Part shown: positions 52,023-60,439 of the stretch, in pieces
How the letters are laid out: each line of letters begins with the position of its first letter
Position numbering within the stretch: position 1 is the first letter of the stretch
NCBI RefSeq assembly: GCF_031846275.1
Contig: NZ_JAVRIB010000014.1
Location: 15,815 to 79,814, forward strand
Length of the DNA stretch: 64,000 bases
Direction of reading: 5' to 3'
Origin: Spectribacter hydrogenoxidans
GTDB taxonomy: Bacteria; Pseudomonadota; Gammaproteobacteria; Nevskiales; Salinisphaeraceae
The notes under the pieces: model-generated
Told to the model about the DNA's origin: nothing
The model's database searches: none
What the model saw: the letters and a program-made list of their open reading frames with translations, nothing else
Translations under genes and position numbers: made by a program

Positions 52023-52865
52023 GTGAAGATCGTCGTGATCATCGGGCACTGGAACAGCGGTTCGACGCTGCTGACCGAACTGCTGAGTCGGCATCCCGCG
52101 GCGCGTCCCGGGCGGGCGCGCCATCTGCCCAATCGCGAGGAACGCCATACCCGGCGGCTGTTGCGTCAGCTGGCCAGGCGGCGCGGGAGTTGCCGTCGCC
52201 ACGAGTGGTGCTATTACAACCGCCCGCAGCTCGACGAGGCGGAACTGGCCTGGTTCCGTGCCCGGCTGCTGCGCCGCCTGCGGCCGGGCAACGGCGGATT
52301 CGCGCTGATCAAGAACCCGTGGCTGCTTTACGGCCACGATCTGCTCACCCATGCGCTGGCCGGCCATGATGTGCGTTACGTCTACATCACGCGGCGCGGC
52401 GCGAATCAGGTCACGTCGTGGAATGCCTGGTTCTCGGAAGCCCGGGACTTGGCCGAGGCGCGCGCCAATCTGATGGCGCGGGCACGGCTGTGGGTGGACG
52501 GCGTCGAGACCTATCGGCATGACTGGGCCGAGCGCGATGACTGCCTGGCGGTGCGCTACGAGGATCTGTGCCGCGAGCCGTTTGCCGCGCTCGATCGACT
52601 GGCCGAATTCGCGGCGCTGAGGCCATCCGTCTGGCGCCCGGCATTGCCACGGGAATTCACCATCAGCGATGCCAAGTGGCAGGCGCTGCCGGACTGCTTT
52701 CGGGAAGAGATTCTGGGGATCACGGCCATCGCCCAAAGCTGGCTGGATGAACATGTCGCGCCCATCGATGCCGTGAGTCACGCTGGCAAGTGGCCGCGGA
52801 AAGATCATCCGGCGGTCAATCGCCCGCAGGTGTCGCCGCCTCTGGTGCCTCAGCCGTCCCGGTAG
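52023..52865 (+). CDS. Sulfotransferase-like protein
   Basis: The 280-residue protein has a PAPS 5'-phosphosulfate-loop-like start (VVIIGHWNSGSTLLTELLSR). The 3'-phosphate-binding-like segment VRYVYITRRGANQVTSWNAW and the later YEDLCREPFAALDRLAEFA resemble sulfotransferases acting on carbohydrates or glycolipids. It starts at GTG 52023, divergent from mfd, and its end overlaps the convergent aguB by 16 bases. Substrate unknown; the first ~60 residues are Arg-rich. No PAPS-synthesis gene is nearby. Confidence 0.78.
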   Translation: MKIVVIIGHWNSGSTLLTELLSRHPAARPGRARHLPNREERHTRRLLRQLARRRGSCRRHEWCYYNRPQLDEAELAWFRARLLRRLRPGNGGFALIKNPWLLYGHDLLTHALAGHDVRYVYITRRGANQVTSWNAWFSEARDLAEARANLMARARLWVDGVETYRHDWAERDDCLAVRYEDLCREPFAALDRLAEFAALRPSVWRPALPREFTISDAKWQALPDCFREEILGITAIAQSWLDEHVAPIDAVSHAGKWPRKDHPAVNRPQVSPPLVPQPSR

Positions 52866-53731
52866 CGCCGGGTCAGATCGGCATAGGCGTCGATCCGGCG
52901 ATCCCGCAGGAACGGCCACATGCGCCGCAGCGATTCGGTGCGGCCGGTGGGCAGATCCACGATTAGCGTCTCCGCCCCGTCGCCGGCCTCGGCGAGCAGG
53001 CCGCCCTGGGGATCGACGGCGAAGCTCGCACCCCAGAAGCGGATACGGTCGTTGCCGTCGCCTTCCACGCCGACCCGGTTGCTGGCGATCACCGGCAGGT
53101 GATTGGCTACTGCGTGGCCCCGCTGCACCGTCTGCCAGGCGCCGTGCTGGCGGGCGCGTTCGTCGGGTTCGTCGCGATCGTCCCAGCCGATGGCGCTGGG
53201 GTAGATCAGCACTTCCGCGCCGGCCAGGGCCATCAGCCGGGCGGCCTCCGGGTACCACTGGTCCCAGCAGACCAGCACGCCGAGGCGGCCGATGCTGGTA
53301 TCGATGGGTTCGAAGCCGAGATCGCCCGGGGTGAAGTAGAACTTCTCGTAGAAGGCGGGATCATCCGGGATATGCATCTTGCGATAACGTCCGGCCAGCC
53401 GGCCGTCGCGGTCGAGCACCACGGCGGTGTTGTGAAACAGGCCCGGGGCGCGGCGTTCGAACAGCGAGCCCACCACCACGATGCTGTTGGCCCGGGCCGC
53501 AGCGGCCAGCCGTTCGGTGGTGGGGCCGGGGATCGGCTCGGCCAGATCAAACTGGGCCGGATCCTCGACCCGGCAGAAGTAGGGGTGATTGTGCAGTTCC
53601 GGCAGTATCACCAGCTGCGCGCCGGCCGCGGCAGCGGATTCGATACCGGCGAGGGACGTGGCCAGGTTGGCCGCCGCGTCCGGCTGACAGGCGTGCTGGA
53701 CGATGCCGGCGCGCAGGATGCGTTCACTCAT
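52850..53731 (-). CDS. aguB: N-carbamoylputrescine amidase
   Basis: The 293-residue nitrilase-superfamily enzyme makes putrescine from N-carbamoylputrescine. The Glu-Lys-Cys triad is in LVILPELHNHPYFCR, RYRKMHIPDDPAFYEKFYF (Lys in KMHIPD) and GVLVCWDQWYPEAARL. The start at 53731 overlaps the aguA stop by 8 bases. Together with aguA it forms the agmatine route to putrescine. Confidence 0.95.
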   Translation of the reverse strand: MSERILRAGIVQHACQPDAAANLATSLAGIESAAAAGAQLVILPELHNHPYFCRVEDPAQFDLAEPIPGPTTERLAAAARANSIVVVGSLFERRAPGLFHNTAVVLDRDGRLAGRYRKMHIPDDPAFYEKFYFTPGDLGFEPIDTSIGRLGVLVCWDQWYPEAARLMALAGAEVLIYPSAIGWDDRDEPDERARQHGAWQTVQRGHAVANHLPVIASNRVGVEGDGNDRIRFWGASFAVDPQGGLLAEAGDGAETLIVDLPTGRTESLRRMWPFLRDRRIDAYADLTRRYRDG

Positions 53732-54758
53732 GGTCGGGGGCCGCGGGTAGCTGCATGGCAGCGCAGTGAATACCGCCATTCTGCCGGATCAGGGCCCGGC
53801 AATCGATGGGGATGATGCGCCGATCGGGGAAGGCCGCGGCCAGCACGGCCCGGGCGACGGCGTCGGCCGGGTCTTCGAAGGCAGGCATCAGCACGCAGCC
53901 ATTGGCGATCAGGAAATTGGCGTAGCCGGCCGGCAGGCGGTGCCCGTCATCGGGGTCGCGAATCGGCGCCGGCAGCGGCAGCTCATGCAGGGCATACGGC
54001 TGGCCCGAGGCGTTGCGCAGCGCTGCCAGCTCGGCGGCCATGGCCTGCAGGGGCTGATAGTGGTCGTCGTCGGGATCGCCGCAGCCCTGATACACGATGC
54101 CGTTGCCGGGAACGAAGCGGGCCAGGGTATCGATGTGGCCGTCGGTATCGTCGCCGGACAGCTCGCCGTGATTGAGCCAGTGAACGCAGTCGACACCGAA
54201 GCGGTCGGCGAACAGGGCCTCGAATGCCGCCCGGTCGGTGCCCGGGTTGCGGTTTTCGTCCAGCAGGCAGCGGCGGGTGGTGAGCAGGGCGCCGCGGCCG
54301 TCCACCTCCAGGCTGCCGCCTTCCAGTACCAGGGTTTCGGGCTGGTGGATGGCGTCGCCGAGCCAGCCCCCGGCCGTCAGCTGTCTGGTGATGTCGTCAT
54401 CGCGCCGGGACGGGAACTTGCGGCCCCAGCCGTCGAAGCGGAAATCCAGCGCGGTCTGCCGACCGTCGCGTATCACGGTCAGGGGGCCGTAATCGCGGAT
54501 CCAGATATCGTCTGTCGGGCAGTCGATGATGCGGATGGTGTCGGTGCCGGCCGGATCGAGCCGGTGCTCGATGTCGCGGCGGGCCTCGGTGTCGGACGCC
54601 AGCAGCAGCACGCTCTGGTACGCCGCCAGGGCCGTGGCCATATGGGCATGGACGTCGCGCGCGGCGGCCAGGCCGTTACCCCAGTCGCCGTCGGCCCGCG
54701 GCCAGACAAGCAGGGTAGCGGTCTGCGCCGCCCATTCCGGCGGCAGGTAGGCGCTCAC
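53724..54758 (-). CDS. aguA: Agmatine deiminase
   Basis: The 344-residue guanidino-modifying enzyme converts agmatine to N-carbamoylputrescine. It shows CPTDDIWIRDYGPLTV, LDFRFDGWGRKF, LEGGSLEVDGRGALLTTRRC, the His region HGELSGDDTDGHIDTLARFV and the catalytic Cys in QNGGIHCAAMQLP. It uses a GTG start at 54758 immediately after the stop of the small secreted protein gene, so the three are probably one operon. Confidence 0.95.
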   Translation of the reverse strand: MSAYLPPEWAAQTATLLVWPRADGDWGNGLAAARDVHAHMATALAAYQSVLLLASDTEARRDIEHRLDPAGTDTIRIIDCPTDDIWIRDYGPLTVIRDGRQTALDFRFDGWGRKFPSRRDDDITRQLTAGGWLGDAIHQPETLVLEGGSLEVDGRGALLTTRRCLLDENRNPGTDRAAFEALFADRFGVDCVHWLNHGELSGDDTDGHIDTLARFVPGNGIVYQGCGDPDDDHYQPLQAMAAELAALRNASGQPYALHELPLPAPIRDPDDGHRLPAGYANFLIANGCVLMPAFEDPADAVARAVLAAAFPDRRIIPIDCRALIRQNGGIHCAAMQLPAAPDHE

Positions 54759-55109
54759 TCAGTGCCCGCTGGCGAGTTCGTCACGGTGGCGGATGGTGGG
54801 GAAATCCCCCGGAACCACCGCGTGCAGCACCCGATCGTGCTCGAAGAATACGCGGAAATCGGCATAGTCCCAGCGGGTGATCGGCGGGTCGCCCACGGCC
54901 GGATGGCGGCGTTCTGGTGCGCCGAAGCGCTGGCGCACGGTCTGCATGGAAACCCCGCGGCCGGGCAACGCCTGTGGCCGCGCGTTGTCAGAGCCATCGG
55001 GTACCGCGACCACGGTGCCGGTGGTGGTTGACGCCGGCGGCTGGGCCACGGCCGACGGGGCCGCCGCCAGACCGCTCGCACCAATCAGTAGCAACACAAG
55101 AATGCGCAT
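54759..55109 (-). CDS. Small secreted protein of unknown function
   Basis: The 116-residue precursor has a signal peptide (MRILVLLLIGASGLAAAPSA) and a compact domain, GVSMQTVRQRFGAPERRHPA then PPITRWDYADFRVFFEHDRV. I have the impression that similar small proteins occur in other gammaproteobacteria, with a shape like SmpA/OmlA-type domains, but no function is known to me. It abuts aguA with no gap. Confidence 0.72.
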   Translation of the reverse strand: MRILVLLLIGASGLAAAPSAVAQPPASTTTGTVVAVPDGSDNARPQALPGRGVSMQTVRQRFGAPERRHPAVGDPPITRWDYADFRVFFEHDRVLHAVVPGDFPTIRHRDELASGH

Positions 55110-55194
55110 GACCTCATGAATATACCACTGCCTTTCCTGTCCGGGGCGGCAAGCGCCTGCGGCGATGGCGTCACCTGTGCTTAAATGCGCGGCC

Positions 55195-56445
55195 ATGTTG
55201 AGTCCCCTCGAACTGCACCTCGGTCTCCGGTATACCCGGGCCAAGCGGCGAAACCATTTCATCTCCTTCATATCGGCCATTTCCATGGGCGGCATAGCGC
55301 TGGCCGTGCTGCTGCTGATCACGGTGCTATCGGTGATGAACGGGTTCGAGACCGAATTGCGCGACCGCATTCTGGGTATGGCTTCGCACGTGACCGTCAG
55401 CGGCAGTGACGGGGTGATCGAGGACTGGTCCACGGTGGCCGACCAGGTACGGGAGCAGGCGTCGGGCGTGGCCGGCGTGGCGCCGTTTGTCAGCGGCGAG
55501 GGGATGCTGCGTTCCGGCAGCGACATGAGCGGCACCCTGATCCGCGGCGTGCTGCCCGAGGAGGAAACCGCGGTCTCGGAAGTCAGCACTCACATGACGG
55601 CGGGGTCGCTGGCGGCGCTGGAGGCCGGCGAGTACGGGATCGTGCTGGGCGCCGAACTGGCGCGCATGCTGGGCGTGGGCATGGACGATACCGTGGACCT
55701 GATGATTCCCCAGGCCACCACCACGCCGGCGGGCATCGTGCCGCGGTTCCGGCGCTTCACCGTGGTGGGGATGTTCGAGGTCGGTATGTATGAATACGAC
55801 CGCGGCATGGTGATGATCCACATGCGCGATGCCGCCCGGCTCTATCGCATGGGCGACGGGGCCAGCGGCGTGCGGCTGAAGCTGGATGACATGTTCGATG
55901 CCCCGCGGGTCAGCGACCGGTTGCAGGGCCGGCTGCCGCCGGGGCTGCGGATTTCCGACTGGACGCGCCAGCACGCCAGCTTCTTCCACGCCATCGCCAC
56001 CGAGAAGACGGTGATGTTCATCATCCTGTCGCTGATCATCGCGGTGGCGGCATTCAACATCGTGTCGATGCTGGTAATGCTGGTCACCGACAAGCAGGGC
56101 GACATCGCCATTCTACGCACCCTCGGGCTGAGCCCGCGCTCGGTGATGGCGATCTTCGTGATCCAGGGCAGCCTGATCGGGGTGATCGGCACGGTGATCG
56201 GGGTGTTCCTCGGGGTCTTGCTGTCGCTGAATATCGAGAACATCGTGCCCCTGATCGAGCGTCTGCTCAGCACCGATTTATTGTCCGCGGATGTTTATTA
56301 CATCAGTCAGTTGCGCGGTGAACTTCATCTCGAGGATGTGATTCAGGTATCGATACTGACGCTGGTGCTGAGTTTCCTGTCCACGCTCTATCCGGCCTGG
56401 CGTGCGGCCCGGGTGCAGCCGGCGGAGGCACTGCGTTATGAGTGA
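55195..56445 (+). CDS. lolC: Lipoprotein-releasing ABC transporter permease LolC/E
   Basis: The 416-residue inner-membrane permease has four helices with a large periplasmic domain between the first (FISAISMGGIALAVLLLITV) and the next three (from FIILSLIIAVAAFNIVSMLV). It shows the MacB/LolC pattern DIAILRTLGLSPRSVMAIFV and ends YPAWRAARVQPAEALRYE. With LolD it releases lipoproteins to LolA. ATG 55195 is chosen over an upstream in-frame start. No second lolC/E gene is adjacent. Confidence 0.93.
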   Translation: MLSPLELHLGLRYTRAKRRNHFISFISAISMGGIALAVLLLITVLSVMNGFETELRDRILGMASHVTVSGSDGVIEDWSTVADQVREQASGVAGVAPFVSGEGMLRSGSDMSGTLIRGVLPEEETAVSEVSTHMTAGSLAALEAGEYGIVLGAELARMLGVGMDDTVDLMIPQATTTPAGIVPRFRRFTVVGMFEVGMYEYDRGMVMIHMRDAARLYRMGDGASGVRLKLDDMFDAPRVSDRLQGRLPPGLRISDWTRQHASFFHAIATEKTVMFIILSLIIAVAAFNIVSMLVMLVTDKQGDIAILRTLGLSPRSVMAIFVIQGSLIGVIGTVIGVFLGVLLSLNIENIVPLIERLLSTDLLSADVYYISQLRGELHLEDVIQVSILTLVLSFLSTLYPAWRAARVQPAEALRYE

Positions 56446-57127
56446 TGACGTCGCGGTCGCCTGCACCGGTCTGTGCAAGGTTTTCGATGAGGTCCAGGCC
56501 CCGATTCGGGTGCTGGATAACGTGTCGCTGGAGGTGGCGCGCGGCCAGTGCGTGGCGATCGTGGGAGCGTCCGGCTCGGGCAAGAGCACGCTGCTGCATC
56601 TGCTCGGCGGCCTGGATCAGCCCACCGAAGGGCGGGTACAGGTGGGCGGCCACGACATGACCGCGCTGTCGGATGCCGAGCGCGGTCGGCTGCGCAATCG
56701 GCAGTTGGGCTTTATCTACCAGTTTCATCATTTGCTGCCCGAATTCACCGCGGTGGAAAACGTGGCCATGCCGCTGCTGGTGCGGCGCGAACCCGCGGCG
56801 CAGGCCTATGCCGCGGCCGAGCAGGTGCTGGACCGGGTGGGGCTGGGCAAGCGACTAACCCACAAGCCGTCGGAGCTTTCGGGCGGTGAACGGCAACGCG
56901 CCGCCGTGGCGCGGGCGCTAGTCACCCGGCCCGCCTGCATTCTGGCGGACGAACCGACCGGCAACCTCGACCACCGCACGGCGGTGGTAGTGTTCGAGCA
57001 GATGCTCGAACTCAACCGCGAACTCGGGACCAGTCTGGTCATGGCCACCCATGACCGTAGTCTTGCGGGCCGTACGGACCGGATATGGGCGCTGGAGGAC
57101 GGCAGGCTGGGTCCGCCCGAGGACTGA
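56438..57127 (+). CDS. lolD: Lipoprotein-releasing ABC transporter ATPase
   Basis: The 229-residue ATPase has Walker A VGASGSGKSTLLHLLGGLDQ, signature ELSGGERQRAAVARAL, Walker B ILADEPTGNLD and the His switch MATHDRSL. It overlaps lolC by 8 bases and powers lipoprotein release. Confidence 0.95.
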   Translation: MSDDVAVACTGLCKVFDEVQAPIRVLDNVSLEVARGQCVAIVGASGSGKSTLLHLLGGLDQPTEGRVQVGGHDMTALSDAERGRLRNRQLGFIYQFHHLLPEFTAVENVAMPLLVRREPAAQAYAAAEQVLDRVGLGKRLTHKPSELSGGERQRAAVARALVTRPACILADEPTGNLDHRTAVVVFEQMLELNRELGTSLVMATHDRSLAGRTDRIWALEDGRLGPPED

Positions 57128-59418
57128 CCGGCGCCCGCGACGTCCGCCTGCTGGCGCTGGCCTTCCTGGCTGGTGTGCTGGCTGTCCACCAACTGGCCAC
57201 GCTGCCGCCTCTGTGGCTGCCGGCAATGCTGTTGTTGCCGGGCCTGGTCCGCTGGCCCGGCCATGCAATCTGGCTGGCGGCGGTGCTGGGTGCGAGCTGG
57301 GCCATTATCGACGCCGAGCAGCGCCTGTCGGCGCGGTTGCCGGTAGCCGCGGAGGGCGATACGAGAACCCTGACTGGCCGCGTGGCGTCACTGCCCGAAC
57401 GCGATGCCATCCGCACGCGCTTCGTGCTCCAATCCGACGCCGATCCCGCCCGTTCCCGACTGGCCTGGTACGGCGAGCATCCGCCGCTGCGGTCCGGCGA
57501 CTGCTGGCAGTTCACAGCCCAGTTGTCGGTGCCCCAGGGTTCGGCCAATCCCGGCAGTTTCGATTACGAGGGCTGGTTGTGGCGGCAGCATCTGCACGCC
57601 ACCGGCTATGTGGAGGCAGGCCGGCGCTGCGATGCCGACGCGCCGTGGTCAGTCAACCGCTGGCGGCAGGCAGCCAGCGAGCAGCTGAAGGCGGCGCTGG
57701 ATGAGGGTATTGGCGCAGCGCTGATCCGGGGCCTGGTTCTCGGGGATCGATCGGCGCTGACCGACGTGGACTGGCAGGTACTGCGCCATACCGGCACCAG
57801 CCACCTGATGGCCATTTCCGGGTTGCACATCGGGTTGCTGGCAACGCTGGTGTTCCTGGGGCTGCGCCGGGCCTTGCCCTGGCTGCCGGCAGGCATGAAT
57901 CCACCGGTGCTGACCGTGGCGGCGCTGGGCAGCGGCCTGGCGGCTTTCGGTTACGCCGCCTTCGCGGGCTTCGCGCTGCCCACCCAGCGGGCGTTGTTGA
58001 TGGTGGCGGTGGTGCTGGTCGCGCTGGTGCTGCGGCGCCCGGTGCTCCCGTCCCGGGTGCTGGCCCTGGCAGGGCTGGCGGTGCTCATGAGAGATCCGGC
58101 GGCGGTGCTGGCGCCCGGTTTCTGGTTGTCGTTTGCCGCGGTGGCCTGGATTCTCTACCTGTTGCGCGGACGGCTCGGAAGCGGCGGCTGGCGCCGCTGG
58201 CTGTGGTGGCAGCCGGCGCTGGTGCTGGCGCTGACGCCCCTGACGCTGTTCTGGTTCGGCCAGGCCTCGATCGTGGCGCCGCTAGCCAATGCGGTCCTGA
58301 TTCCGGCGTTCGCGGTGGTGGTGCCGGCGGTGCTGGGAACCGCCGGGCTCGCGCTGATCTGGCCCGACCTGGGTGCGCCGCTGCTGCGTCTGGTGGAAGC
58401 CTCGCTGGCAACCGGCTGGCGGAGTCTGGCTTGGCTGGCCGAGCTGCCGATGGCACAGGTATCGCTGACGGCGCCGCCAGTCTGGACGCTGTTGATTGCC
58501 CTGGTTGGTCTGGCCTGGTGGCTGGCGCCGCGCGGCATCCCGGCCCGGTGGCTCGGTGCCATCGGACTCCTGCCGCTGATGATGGTCCCGCTGGCGCCGC
58601 CGCCCGGCGCATTCAACCTCGCTGTGCTGGACGTGGGGCAGGGATTATCGGCAGTCGTGCGAACCGCCGGCCATACGCTGCTGTTCGATGCCGGACCGCG
58701 TTACCGGTCCGGCTTCGATACCGGTCGCGCGTTGGTGCTTCCGTACCTGAAGTCGCAGGGCATTCGCCGGCTGGACCGGGTGGTGATCAGTCACGGGGAT
58801 ATCGACCATCGCGGCGGCTGGCCGGCGATCCGGTCTGCCATGCCGGTGGGGCAGGCGGTGGGTGCGGCGACGGATCGGCCTTGTCTGGCCGGACAGGCCT
58901 GGCACTGGGATGGCGTGGAATTCCGGATGCTGCATCCGACCACACCCGGCGGCCAGGACAACGACGGGTCCTGCGTGCTGCGGATTTCGGGCGCCGGTGG
59001 CTCCGTGTTGTTGACCGGGGATATCGAGGCCCCGGCGGAGCAGGCCCTGCTGGAGCGTGAAGCCGAGGGTCTGGCGGCCGATATCCTGGTCGTGCCCCAT
59101 CATGGCAGCGACAGTTCCTCCACCACCGCTTTCGTTCAGGCGGCCGCGCCGGCATTCGCGGTGGTTCCGGCCGGCTGGCGCAATCGGTGGGGGTTTCCGG
59201 ATCCGGCCGTGGTGGCGCGCTACCAGCAGGTTGGTGCGGGAGTGCTGCATACCGGCCGGGTCGGGGCGGTGCGGTTCGACCTGCGGCCCGGCCAACCGGT
59301 GAATGTCAGTCGCTGGCGCATCCGGTATCGGCGGTTCTGGCATCGCCCGGTGTGTGGCTCGGCTGGTCGCGCCGGGTCCGGGTCACTATCATGCGTGCAA
59401 CCGGAAGAGGGACGATAA
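57085..59418 (+). CDS. comEC: ComEC/Rec2 DNA-uptake channel
   Basis: The 777-residue polytopic protein should pass single-stranded DNA across the inner membrane. N-terminal helices are followed by an OB-like DUF4131 region (TLTGRVASLPERDAIRTRFV). The competence domain has LIRGLVLGDRSALTD and HLMAISGLHIGLLATLVFLG. The C-terminal metallo-beta-lactamase domain has LDVGQGLSAVVRTAG and VVISHGDIDHRGGW. The N-terminus is uncertain: ATG 57085 lies 42 bases inside lolD and no other standard start fits before the first helix. Competence in this organism is not otherwise shown. Confidence 0.9.
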   Translation: MGAGGRQAGSARGLTGARDVRLLALAFLAGVLAVHQLATLPPLWLPAMLLLPGLVRWPGHAIWLAAVLGASWAIIDAEQRLSARLPVAAEGDTRTLTGRVASLPERDAIRTRFVLQSDADPARSRLAWYGEHPPLRSGDCWQFTAQLSVPQGSANPGSFDYEGWLWRQHLHATGYVEAGRRCDADAPWSVNRWRQAASEQLKAALDEGIGAALIRGLVLGDRSALTDVDWQVLRHTGTSHLMAISGLHIGLLATLVFLGLRRALPWLPAGMNPPVLTVAALGSGLAAFGYAAFAGFALPTQRALLMVAVVLVALVLRRPVLPSRVLALAGLAVLMRDPAAVLAPGFWLSFAAVAWILYLLRGRLGSGGWRRWLWWQPALVLALTPLTLFWFGQASIVAPLANAVLIPAFAVVVPAVLGTAGLALIWPDLGAPLLRLVEASLATGWRSLAWLAELPMAQVSLTAPPVWTLLIALVGLAWWLAPRGIPARWLGAIGLLPLMMVPLAPPPGAFNLAVLDVGQGLSAVVRTAGHTLLFDAGPRYRSGFDTGRALVLPYLKSQGIRRLDRVVISHGDIDHRGGWPAIRSAMPVGQAVGAATDRPCLAGQAWHWDGVEFRMLHPTTPGGQDNDGSCVLRISGAGGSVLLTGDIEAPAEQALLEREAEGLAADILVVPHHGSDSSSTTAFVQAAAPAFAVVPAGWRNRWGFPDPAVVARYQQVGAGVLHTGRVGAVRFDLRPGQPVNVSRWRIRYRRFWHRPVCGSAGRAGSGSLSCVQPEEGR

Positions 59419-59420
59419 CG

Positions 59421-60029
59421 ATGTGGGAACTGGTGGTCGCCGGCGGGTGGGTGATGCTGCCCTTGCTGCTGTGCTCGATCGGCGCGCTGGCAATCGGGCT
59501 GGAACGGGCCTGGGCACTGCGTGTGTCGCTGGTGCTGCCGGCCCGCATCGACCAGCGGCTGGACTCGCTGGCCGCCCGGCCATTGAGTGCCGGTGAATTG
59601 AAGTCCCTGCATGAGGACAGCCCGCTGGGGCGGATTCTGGCCGCGGGGCTGGCCGTGCGCGGTGATGATCCCCGCGTCATCCGGGAACGCATCGAGGAGG
59701 CCGGGCGTGAAGTCGTGCACGAGCTGGAGCGCTACCTCAACACCCTGGGCACGATTGCCGCGGTCGCGCCGCTGCTGGGGCTGCTGGGTACGGTAATCGG
59801 CATGATCAAGGTGTTCGCCGCGATTACCGCAGCCGGGGTGGGCGACGCCCAGCCGCTGGCCGGAGGCATTTCCGAGGCGCTGCTGACCACGGCGGCCGGG
59901 CTGTGCGTGGCGATTCCCGCACTGGTGCTCTACCGCACCCTGCGCGGCCGGGTGGATGACCTGGTGATGCGCATGGAAACCCGCGCGATCCGCCTGGCGG
60001 ATCGTCTCGGCGCGCCGGCCCCCGCGTGA
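59421..60029 (+). CDS. exbB: MotA/TolQ/ExbB proton-channel protein
   Basis: The 202-residue protein has three membrane helices, the first in VVAGGWVMLPLLLCSIGALA. It has the conserved TolQ/ExbB core LGTIAAVAPLLGLLGTVIGM followed by GGISEALLTTAAGLCVAIPA. With ExbD it uses the proton gradient to energise outer-membrane processes. It starts 2 bases after comEC and overlaps exbD. Confidence 0.93.
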   Translation: MWELVVAGGWVMLPLLLCSIGALAIGLERAWALRVSLVLPARIDQRLDSLAARPLSAGELKSLHEDSPLGRILAAGLAVRGDDPRVIRERIEEAGREVVHELERYLNTLGTIAAVAPLLGLLGTVIGMIKVFAAITAAGVGDAQPLAGGISEALLTTAAGLCVAIPALVLYRTLRGRVDDLVMRMETRAIRLADRLGAPAPA

Positions 60030-60439
60030 AGCTCGCCCGCCGCCGGCTGGAAGAGCCCCAGATCGGGCTGACGCCGCTGATCGACGTGGTGTTCCTGCTG
60101 CTGATCTTCTTCATGGTGACCACCACGTTTGTCGAGGATGCCGGGCTGACCCTGCAACTGCCGATTGCCGGGGCCGAACCGGCCGAGCCGGAAGCCCTGC
60201 CGGAAGTGGTGGTGGATGCCGGCGGCAATCCCCATGTCGACGGTCATCGTCTGGTCAGCCGCGATGCCCTGATGGCAGCTCTGGCGGACATGGTGGACCG
60301 GTCGCAGGCGCTGCGCGTGCGTGCCGACGCCCGCGCCAGTCATCAGAGTGTGGTGACCGTGATGGACGCAGCTGCCGCGGCCGGTTTCGGCCGCATCGAC
60401 ATCGCGACCCAGCCGCAGCCATCGGACGATAACTCATGA
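60026..60439 (+). CDS. exbD: ExbD/TolR-family protein
   Basis: The 137-residue protein has one N-terminal helix with the conserved Asp (LTPLIDVVFLLLIFFMVTTT) and a periplasmic domain (VVVDAGGNPHVDGHRLVSRD). The GTG start overlaps exbB and the stop overlaps msbA. No tonB is adjacent; this exbBD pair upstream of msbA/lpxK is conserved in Pseudomonas-like genomes. Confidence 0.93.
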   Translation: MKLARRRLEEPQIGLTPLIDVVFLLLIFFMVTTTFVEDAGLTLQLPIAGAEPAEPEALPEVVVDAGGNPHVDGHRLVSRDALMAALADMVDRSQALRVRADARASHQSVVTVMDAAAAAGFGRIDIATQPQPSDDNS

